Below the pieces are notes generated by a model. It ran no database searches. It was not told the DNA's origin and saw only the letters and a program-made list of their open reading frames with translations. DNA of 37,623 nt, taken from contig JAQXLU010000028.1 of NCBI GenBank assembly GCA_029012285.1, forward strand, positions 1 to 37,623, in the 5' to 3' direction. Source of the DNA: Clostridiales bacterium (GTDB taxonomy: Bacteria; Bacillota; Clostridia; Christensenellales; Aristaeellaceae). Below, one piece after another: positions 1 through 5,124 of this stretch (positions within the stretch are counted from its first letter, which is position 1; every line of letters starts with the position of its first letter). The position numbers and the translations under genes are program-made.

Positions 1-188
1 GCCAGGGCGGTGGTCATCATGCTCAGGGCAACGATGGCCGCGATCAGCATGGTTCGCATGGAATGTTTCCTCATGGTTTGCTTTTCCTCCTTGACGGAGC
101 AGGCCGCGTCCATCAGCGCCCGATGGCAGCGCTCCGGCTCATCCCGGAAGGCCAGCCGCAGATCAAGATCATCCTGGGGCTTCTTCAT
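1..188 (-). CDS. Partial membrane protein co-encoded with ECF sigma factor (possible anti-sigma factor)
   Basis: The reading frame starts at an ATG at 188 that overlaps the stop codon of the sigma factor gene (ATGA), so the two are translationally coupled. Only 62 residues lie inside the window. The first 40 residues are charged and hydrophilic; a hydrophobic stretch begins around residue 45 (motif MLIAAIVALSMM) and reads like a single membrane anchor. Genes placed directly after an ECF sigma factor and carrying a cytoplasmic head plus one transmembrane segment are often its anti-sigma factor, but no zinc-binding HxxxCxxC motif is visible in this head. The role is therefore inferred from position only. 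The rest of the protein is beyond the left edge. Confidence 0.65.
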   Translation of the reverse strand, partial: MKKPQDDLDLRLAFRDEPERCHRALMDAACSVKEEKQTMRKHSMRTMLIAAIVALSMMTTAL

Positions 189-643
189 TCCGCATCCAGC
201 TCCTTTCTCAGTTCCATTTTGGCGCGGTGGATTCTCCCCCGCACCGTCGCAACGGGCAGACGCAGCGTCGTCGCAACCTCCGCATACGTCATGCCCTCAC
301 AATAGCACAGCACCAGCGGCAGCCGGAGGCTTTCCGGCAACGCCGCCAGGGCCAGATCCAGCGCTGGGTCGGGCGGAGAGAAGGCGGGCTCGGGTACATC
401 CTCGATGGAGACGAGCCGCCGCCTGGCGCTTTGCATGCTGCGGCAGGTGTTGATGCAGATGCGGGTCACCCAGGTGCGGAAATAGCGCTGCTCCCGGAGG
501 GTGTAGCGCTTCTCCCAGGCTTTGAGCGCCGTCTCCTGCATGGCATCCATGCAGGCGTCGTCATTGCGCAATATGGAATACGCCACCCGGTAGAGCATGC
601 CGCTGCAGCCCTCGATCTCCCGGACGAAGAGCTCCTTGTCCAT
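185..643 (-). CDS. RNA polymerase sigma factor, ECF (sigma-70 family)
   Basis: The 152-residue protein has the size and two-domain layout of ECF sigma factors. Region 2 lies at about residues 10-65 (LYRVAYSILRN, then a QETALKAWEK helix and a YFRTWVTRICINTC segment for -10 recognition and core binding). Region 4 is at about residues 97-148, with LPESLRLPLVLCYCEG followed by a helix-turn-helix (MTYAEVATTLRLPVATVRGR) that should read the -35 element. It directs RNA polymerase to a small stress or envelope regulon. A strong GGGGGAG ribosome binding site precedes the ATG. The next gene overlaps it by 4 nt and may encode its antagonist. The regulon cannot be told from the window. Confidence 0.93.
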   Translation of the reverse strand: MDKELFVREIEGCSGMLYRVAYSILRNDDACMDAMQETALKAWEKRYTLREQRYFRTWVTRICINTCRSMQSARRRLVSIEDVPEPAFSPPDPALDLALAALPESLRLPLVLCYCEGMTYAEVATTLRLPVATVRGRIHRAKMELRKELDAE

Positions 644-657
644 GTCGTCTCCCCCTC

Positions 658-669
658 TGTAACGTTACA
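658..669. promoter_or_regulatory. Perfect 12-bp palindrome upstream of the ECF sigma gene
   Basis: TGTAACGTTACA is a perfect inverted repeat 15 nt upstream of the sigma factor start codon, inside the expected 5' leader. It could be an operator. A CGTCTA element at 675-680 on the minus strand with a TGACGA at 696-701 resembles an ECF-type -10/-35 pair (15-nt gap), which would fit autoregulation, but the match is weak. Confidence 0.3.
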
Positions 670-711
670 CCCATTAGACGACCCAGGCCCCCAATTCGTC
701 ACGGGCGGCAC

Positions 712-742
712 AAAAAAAGTCCTCCCGCTATCCGGGGAGGAC
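712..742 (-). terminator. Intrinsic terminator of the PH-domain gene
   Basis: Read on the minus strand, an 8-bp stem (GTCCTCCC / GGGAGGAC) with an 8-nt loop is followed directly by seven T residues. It starts 7 nt past the stop codon of the gene at 749-1165. Confidence 0.9.
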
Positions 743-748
743 CTGATG

Positions 749-1165
749 TCATTGCTGGTATTCATCCGGGATGCCGTCGCCATCATGATCGCACAGGTTC
801 TCGGGGCTATTGGACATGAGCATCTCGCTGGCGCGGATGTTGTGGCGCTTGCGGGCCTCCTCCACCAGGCGAACGAGCTCTTCCTTCACCTCGATGGGGT
901 GCTTGATGGACTCCAGCGCCGTTTCCCCGTTGGAAGCGTCGGTGGAATACACCGTCACCGTACCCAGCCCGAAAAGCTTCTGCCCCAGGCTGCGGGTCAC
1001 CCGGACGTCCCGCACACGGTAGAGGTTTTCCTCATCCAGCACGGAGTTGAGGAAGCCCTTCTCGACAAACAGGCGGTCTTCGCTGAGCATATATCTGGTG
1101 AAGGACAATGGCAGGCCCAGGAAGGTACGCTTCCGATCCTGCCAGATATAGGTCATCTTTTTCAT
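749..1165 (-). CDS. Bacterial PH-domain (bPH2-like) protein with C-terminal DxDxDG loop
   Basis: This 138-residue protein has no signal peptide or membrane segment. Residues about 18-95 look like a bacterial pleckstrin-homology domain of the YdbS/YdbT type: a beta-rich run, LSEDRLFVEKGFLNSVLDEE, the conserved 'LYRVRDVRVTRSLGQKLFGLG' type strand pair (positions about 48-69), and a TVTVYSTD strand followed by the IKHP..VKEELVRLVEEAR helix. The last 13 residues hold a DHDGDGIPDE motif, similar to calcium-binding loops of thrombospondin type-3 or EF-hand repeats, which is not usual for this family. An AAAGGAG site lies 9 nt before the ATG. It sits between two terminators and so is probably monocistronic; no promoter was obvious. 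Function unknown. Confidence 0.8.
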   Translation of the reverse strand: MKKMTYIWQDRKRTFLGLPLSFTRYMLSEDRLFVEKGFLNSVLDEENLYRVRDVRVTRSLGQKLFGLGTVTVYSTDASNGETALESIKHPIEVKEELVRLVEEARKRHNIRASEMLMSNSPENLCDHDGDGIPDEYQQ

Positions 1166-1205
1166 CGCGCAGTGCTCCTTTCAACGCGCTTCATGCAGAT
1201 ACCGT

Positions 1206-1239
1206 AAAAAGGGCTGCCCAGCTTTTCGAACAGCCCTTT
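1206..1239 (-). terminator. Intrinsic terminator of secG
   Basis: On the minus strand, AAAGGGCTG pairs with CAGCCCTTT around a 14-nt loop and runs into TTTTT. It lies 21 nt after the secG stop codon. Confidence 0.9.
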
Positions 1240-1259
1240 CCATGGGGAACAACGCACAA

Positions 1260-1487
1260 TCAGCCAATGATGAGCATCAGCAGCGCAGCCACCACAAACA
1301 CCGCTGCGGCAATCTTGGTGCCCAGCGCCAGCTTCGCGTCGATGGTCTTGCCCTTGTTCTTGCCAAAGTAGGTCTCGGCCTCACCGGCAATCGCACCCAG
1401 GCCCTTCGCATTGGAGGACTGGAACAGAACAGTCAGCACCAGCACCAGTGCGGACAGAATCACCACAATACCCAGAAAAACAGACAT
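1260..1487 (-). CDS. secG: Protein-export translocase subunit SecG
   Basis: The 75-residue protein has the two-helix architecture of SecG. Helix one covers about residues 3-22. It is followed by the family's FQSSNAKGLGAI.G loop (residues 22-36 region) and an ETYFGKNKGKTID stretch. The second helix covers residues 55-74 (KIAAAVFVVAALLMLII). SecG associates with SecY and SecE in the cytoplasmic membrane and aids preprotein translocation by SecA. The length fits Gram-positive SecG. An AGGAGG site lies 9 nt upstream of the ATG, and the gene has its own promoter and terminator. In many Clostridia rnr and smpB follow secG; here they do not. Confidence 0.96.
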   Translation of the reverse strand: MSVFLGIVVILSALVLVLTVLFQSSNAKGLGAIAGEAETYFGKNKGKTIDAKLALGTKIAAAVFVVAALLMLIIG

Positions 1488-1520
1488 ATCAAAATACCTC
1501 CTCGGTAAATCAGCGTTTCT

Positions 1521-1549
1521 ATTTTACCACAGGATCGAGCATTTCGCAA
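1521..1549 (-). promoter_or_regulatory. Probable sigma-A promoter of secG
   Basis: Minus strand -35 TTGCGA (1544-1549) and -10 TAAAAT (1521-1526) are separated by 17 bp. Transcription would start about 25 nt upstream of the secG start codon. Confidence 0.65.
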
Positions 1550-1601
1550 GGGGGACTTTGCGCCTTTTTGCATTTTTCGCCTTTGTTTTTGCCTCCGCAG
1601 C

Positions 1602-1631
1602 AAAAAAGCTGCACGGCCGAAGCCATGCAGC
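1602..1631 (-). terminator. Intrinsic terminator of the kdu operon
   Basis: Minus strand 10-bp stem GCTGCATGGC / GCCGTGCAGC (one G-U pair) closed by a TTCG tetraloop and followed by six T residues. It lies 16 nt after the stop codon of the kduD-like gene. Confidence 0.95.
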
Positions 1632-1646
1632 AGGGAATTCAATGCA

Positions 1647-2438
1647 TCAGGGCTGCTTGCCGATGTAGGCCAGGATGCCGCCGTCCACATAGAGGATGTG
1701 GCCGTTGACGAAGTTGGAAGCGTCAGAGGCCAGGAACACGGCGGGGCCGCCCAGGTCGTCCGCCTCGCCCCAGCGCTCCGCCGGGGTCTTGGCGATGATG
1801 AACTGGTCGAAGGGATGACGGCTGCCATCGGGCTGGATCTCGCGCAGAGGCGCGGTCTGGGGCGTGGCGATGTAGCCCGGGCCAATGCCGTTGCACTGGA
1901 TGTTCAGGTGGCCATACTCGGAGCAGATGTTCTTGGTGAGCATCTTCAGGCCGCCCTTGGCCGCAGCGTAGGCGGAAACGGTCTCACGGCCCAGCTCGGA
2001 CATCATGGAGCAGATGTTGATGATCTTGCCATGGCCCTTCTTGACCATGGAGGGGATCACGGCCTTGGCGCAGATGAAGGGAGCGTTCAGGTCCACGTCG
2101 ATCACCTGGCGGAAATCAGCCGCGCTCATCTCGCACATGGGGATGCGCTTGATGATGCCAGCGTTGTTCACCAGGATGTCGATCACGCCGACCTCCTCCT
2201 CGATCTGCTTGACCATGGCGTTCACCGCGTCCTCATCGCAGACGTTGCAGACATAGCCATGGGCCTTGATGCCCTCGGCCTCGTAGGCTGCCAGACCACG
2301 ATCGACGAACTCCTGCTTCAGATCGTTGAAGCAGATGGTTGCGCCGGCGCCAGCTAACGCCTTGGCAATGGCAAAGCCGATGCCGTAGGATGCGCCAGTC
2401 ACCAGCGCAATTTTGCCTTCCAAAGAGAACATGTTCAT
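1647..2438 (-). CDS. kduD: SDR-family dehydrogenase, KduD / gluconate 5-dehydrogenase type
   Basis: The 263-residue protein is a classical short-chain dehydrogenase. It has the TGASYGIG nucleotide-binding motif at residues 15-22, the NNAG motif near residue 91, a catalytic Ser in the NICSMMSE segment, and the YAAAK active-site pair near 157-161. GPGYIATP then leads to a C-terminal FVNGHILYVDGG typical of the family. It likely oxidises or reduces a keto-sugar acid with NAD(H), such as 2-dehydro-3-deoxy-D-gluconate to its 2,5-diketo form or the reverse. The pairing with kduI 30 nt upstream supports a role in unsaturated uronate (pectin or glycosaminoglycan) breakdown. Gluconate 5-dehydrogenase (idnO) is the close alternative. 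A GAGGAGG site precedes the first ATG. Confidence 0.88.
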   Translation of the reverse strand: MNMFSLEGKIALVTGASYGIGFAIAKALAGAGATICFNDLKQEFVDRGLAAYEAEGIKAHGYVCNVCDEDAVNAMVKQIEEEVGVIDILVNNAGIIKRIPMCEMSAADFRQVIDVDLNAPFICAKAVIPSMVKKGHGKIINICSMMSELGRETVSAYAAAKGGLKMLTKNICSEYGHLNIQCNGIGPGYIATPQTAPLREIQPDGSRHPFDQFIIAKTPAERWGEADDLGGPAVFLASDASNFVNGHILYVDGGILAYIGKQP

Positions 2439-2468
2439 GGGGGTGTACCTCCTCTATTGTGTTTGGGT

Positions 2469-3299
2469 TTACTTCAGGTCCTTCATGGCGATGCCGTCCA
2501 TGTCGTCAAAATCCTGGTTCTCGCCGCACATGCCCCAGATGAAGGTGTATGCCTGGGTGCCGCAGCCGGAATGGATCGACCAGGAGGGGCTGATAACCGC
2601 CTGCTCGTTGCGCATGACGATGTGACGGGTCTCGTCCCCCTCGCCCATGAAGTGCATCACGAAGGCGTCCTCGGGCAGATCGAAGTACAGATAGACCTCC
2701 ATGCGGCGGTCGTGGGTGTGGCAGGGCATGGTGTTCCACACCGAGCCGGGCTCCAGCTTGGTCATGCCCATCACCAGCTGGCAGGATTCCACCTGGCCGG
2801 GCAGGATGTACTTGCAGATGGTGCGGTGGTTTGCGTCCTCCAGGCGGCCCAGCTCCACGCGCACGCAATCCTCAGGGCGGATGTACACCGTCGGGTAGGC
2901 GGTGTGGGCGGGGCAGCTGTTCAGGTAGAACTTGGCGGGATTCGCGGGGTCAGCGGAGGCAAAGATGACCTCCTTGCTGCCGCGGCCCACATACAATCCA
3001 TCGCGGTTGCGCAGCGTGTACGTCTGGCCGTCCACCGTCACGGTGCCTTCCCCGCCGATGTTGATCACGCCCAGCTCCCGGCGCTGCAGGAAGTACTCCG
3101 CGCGCAGCTCGTCGCCGGTGGCCAGGGCCAGGGGGGCTTTCACCGGCACGGCGCTACCGGTGATAATGCGGTCGATGTGGCTGTACACCAGCTTCACATC
3201 ATCCGGCTTGAAAAGATCGTCGATCAGGAATTCCTCGCGCAGTCGCTTGGTATCATAGGTCTTGACATCGCGGGGTGAGGCCGCAGTACGAAGCTCCAT
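2469..3299 (-). CDS. kduI: 5-dehydro-4-deoxy-D-glucuronate isomerase
   Basis: The 276-residue protein matches KduI in length and signature. The N-terminus [17 protein letters not shown] is typical, and a cupin core carries the metal-binding set in [14 protein letters not shown] (about residues 195-208) and a further His in [17 protein letters not shown] (about 242-258). The enzyme converts 5-keto-4-deoxyuronate (4-deoxy-L-threo-5-hexosulose uronate), released by pectate lyases or unsaturated glucuronyl hydrolases, to 3-deoxy-D-glycero-2,5-hexodiulosonate, the substrate of KduD. It is the first gene of a two-gene operon with the dehydrogenase, with an AAGGAGGAG site before the ATG. KdgK, KdgA, a lyase and a transporter are not in the window. 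Confidence 0.96.
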   Translation of the reverse strand: MELRTAASPRDVKTYDTKRLREEFLIDDLFKPDDVKLVYSHIDRIITGSAVPVKAPLALATGDELRAEYFLQRRELGVINIGGEGTVTVDGQTYTLRNRDGLYVGRGSKEVIFASADPANPAKFYLNSCPAHTAYPTVYIRPEDCVRVELGRLEDANHRTICKYILPGQVESCQLVMGMTKLEPGSVWNTMPCHTHDRRMEVYLYFDLPEDAFVMHFMGEGDETRHIVMRNEQAVISPSWSIHSGCGTQAYTFIWGMCGENQDFDDMDGIAMKDLK

Positions 3300-3382
3300 G
3301 GGGTTCTCCTCCTTATGTGATGGAAGCTCTTACATTTTCGTGCAACCCGACAGGATGACGAATCAGCGCTTCCCATGTGTCT

Positions 3383-3411
3383 ATTGTACAACGTTTTGAC
3401 CATTTTGAAAA
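3383..3411 (-). promoter_or_regulatory. Possible promoter of the kduI-kduD operon
   Basis: Minus strand -10 TACAAT (3383-3388) lies 17 bp from a weak -35 TTTTCA (3406-3411), 84 nt before kduI. The rest of the 327-bp gap up to 3626 is divergent control DNA. It includes three related 9-mers (aacgcatct at 3549 and 3559, gatgcatct at 3571) before the plus-strand gene, for which I see no clear promoter. Confidence 0.45.
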
Positions 3412-3626
3412 GAGCTATTTTACCACCGCAGGAAAAATTGTGAGCAAAAACTTGCAGGATTTGGGGAACGGCGTGAAGAAATAACCATTGTAAATCGTTC
3501 TATTGGATGAAAGCCCCATGCGAGCCGGATTTCGCCTGCGCATGACGCAACGCATCTGAACGCATCTATGGATGCATCTCGTGGAAGAATGCTCCATCGC
3601 TATCTTCCGGAAAGGACGCTGAAATC

Positions 3627-4916
3627 ATGAAAAAGCTGCGTTTCCTCCCCCTGCTTCTCCTCGTGCTCCTGAGCCTTTGCGCCACGGCGCTGGCCGCCAG
3701 CATCCCCGGGCAGCAGGTGATTACTGGCATCACCGACGCCAACGGCACGGTGACCACCCTGACCGATGATGATACCGCCACCGCCTGGACGCAGTCCACC
3801 CAGGGCGATGTGGATCTGACCATCCACATGTACCGGGGCACCGTGGGCGAAATCTGGATTCGCAACGGCTATGCGTACACGCAGAACTGGTACAACAACT
3901 ACGACCGCCCCGGCAAGGTGAAGGTGACGGTGTACTATGCGGTCAACCAGTTCACCACCTCCTATGATACCTACCGCTACACCCTGTCCGACGCATACCG
4001 CCCCAACACCCGTTCCACCGGCTGGAACAGCGGCTATCAGCGTCTGCTGCTGCCCAAGCAGTACCTGGGCGTGGAAAAGATCGAGATCACCATTGAGGGC
4101 GTGATTAACGGCTTCAGCCGCACCGGCGCGACCATCTCCGACATCGTGGTGGCTGCCGGTAACCATGCCACCGCCACACCGCGCTCCTATGGCACCGCCA
4201 CGCCCCGGCCCTACGTCGTCTATGTGACTCCGACCCCCGGCCCTACGCAAGTGCCCACCAGTGTTCCCGCCCCCACGGATGAGCCCATTGTGTATCCCAT
4301 CACGCCCATCCCTGACCCCACGCCGACCAATACGCCCCTGGTGTACCCCGTCACGCCCGTCCCCGAACCCACAGAAGCGCCCACAGCCATCCCCGAACCC
4401 ACAGCGACCCCGACAGCCGTGCCTGAACCGGTTGGCTATCCCTCTCGCGGCGGCGTGATCGGCTATTCCAACCAGCGCATCCCGACCCGCTCCGGCCCCA
4501 GCACCTACTATGATGAGCCCGGCTCCTTCTACTCCGCCGGGCACGAGGTCAAGGTGATCAGCAAGTCCTGGGACAGCGAGAACGACCTGTGGTGGTATCA
4601 GCTGGAGTTCAAGATTGACGGAGAATGGTACCGTCTGTACACCACCGGTTACCGCATTGACGTCGATGAAAGCGCTATCCCGGCCGAGCCCCCGGTGGGC
4701 GACCCGCTGGACACCCGCCAGGCCCTTGTGCAGCACGACATCTACTACGGGCCCGGCGAGGAATACGCCCGCCTCAATCACTATTCCCTGTACGAGGGCA
4801 CAACCTGCGACATCTACGCCATCGAGGACGATTGGGCGATGGTTGACTATTACAACTACGCCATGGATGTGAAGAGCCGCGGTTGGGTCCCGGTGAACGT
4901 GCTCTACCCCAACTGA
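3627..4916 (+). CDS. Secreted discoidin-like and SH3-like domain protein
   Basis: This 429-residue protein begins with a clear signal peptide (KK, then a Leu-rich core, cleavage near ALA|AS at residue 23). Residues 25-180 form a beta-rich domain like the NADase-type or discoidin-like glycan-binding modules (ITDANGTVTTLTDDDTATAW, then a GEIWIRNGY strand). Residues about 183-275 are a Pro/Thr/Ala-rich low-complexity linker, probably flexible. The C-terminus holds two SH3-like modules, residues about 280-350 (IPTRSGPSTYYDEPG) and 360-429 (YYGPGEEYARL, then SRGWVPVNVLYPN), resembling bacterial SH3 wall-binding domains. It is probably a wall-associated or secreted carbohydrate-binding protein with no visible catalytic domain. 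It is monocistronic and ends in a strong terminator. Confidence 0.8.
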   Translation: MKKLRFLPLLLLVLLSLCATALAASIPGQQVITGITDANGTVTTLTDDDTATAWTQSTQGDVDLTIHMYRGTVGEIWIRNGYAYTQNWYNNYDRPGKVKVTVYYAVNQFTTSYDTYRYTLSDAYRPNTRSTGWNSGYQRLLLPKQYLGVEKIEITIEGVINGFSRTGATISDIVVAAGNHATATPRSYGTATPRPYVVYVTPTPGPTQVPTSVPAPTDEPIVYPITPIPDPTPTNTPLVYPVTPVPEPTEAPTAIPEPTATPTAVPEPVGYPSRGGVIGYSNQRIPTRSGPSTYYDEPGSFYSAGHEVKVISKSWDSENDLWWYQLEFKIDGEWYRLYTTGYRIDVDESAIPAEPPVGDPLDTRQALVQHDIYYGPGEEYARLNHYSLYEGTTCDIYAIEDDWAMVDYYNYAMDVKSRGWVPVNVLYPN

Positions 4917-4959
4917 AAACGCCCCTCCAAGCGGGTGTTTGGATGATACAGCAAAACAG

Positions 4960-4996
4960 CGGCTGGATGGCAGTGCTTCGCCATCCAGCCGTTTTT
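4960..4996 (+). terminator. Strong intrinsic terminator, possibly bidirectional
   Basis: A perfect 12-bp stem (CGGCTGGATGGC / GCCATCCAGCCG) with an 8-nt loop is followed by TTTTT on the plus strand, 43 nt after the secreted-protein gene. On the minus strand it is followed by CTGTTTT, so it could also stop the long exopolysaccharide operon that ends at 5125. Confidence 0.92.
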
Positions 4997-5124
4997 GTTC
5001 TCTTTGATCGTTGTGGACCATGCCAGCAGCCTTGCGTACAGCCGGACGCATTAGGGAAGCCCTTTCCCTGCACCAATGTCTCAAGGGGCGCTCCCGTTGC
5101 GCCTTCACACTGTCTTGGAGTCCG

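Noticed and set aside
3600-5108. 502-codon minus-strand open frame opposite the secreted discoidin-like protein
   Set aside because: It lies antisense to a gene with a signal peptide, recognisable domains and a terminator; its low-complexity Gly/Val/Asp/His product is the typical shadow of a GC-rich gene.
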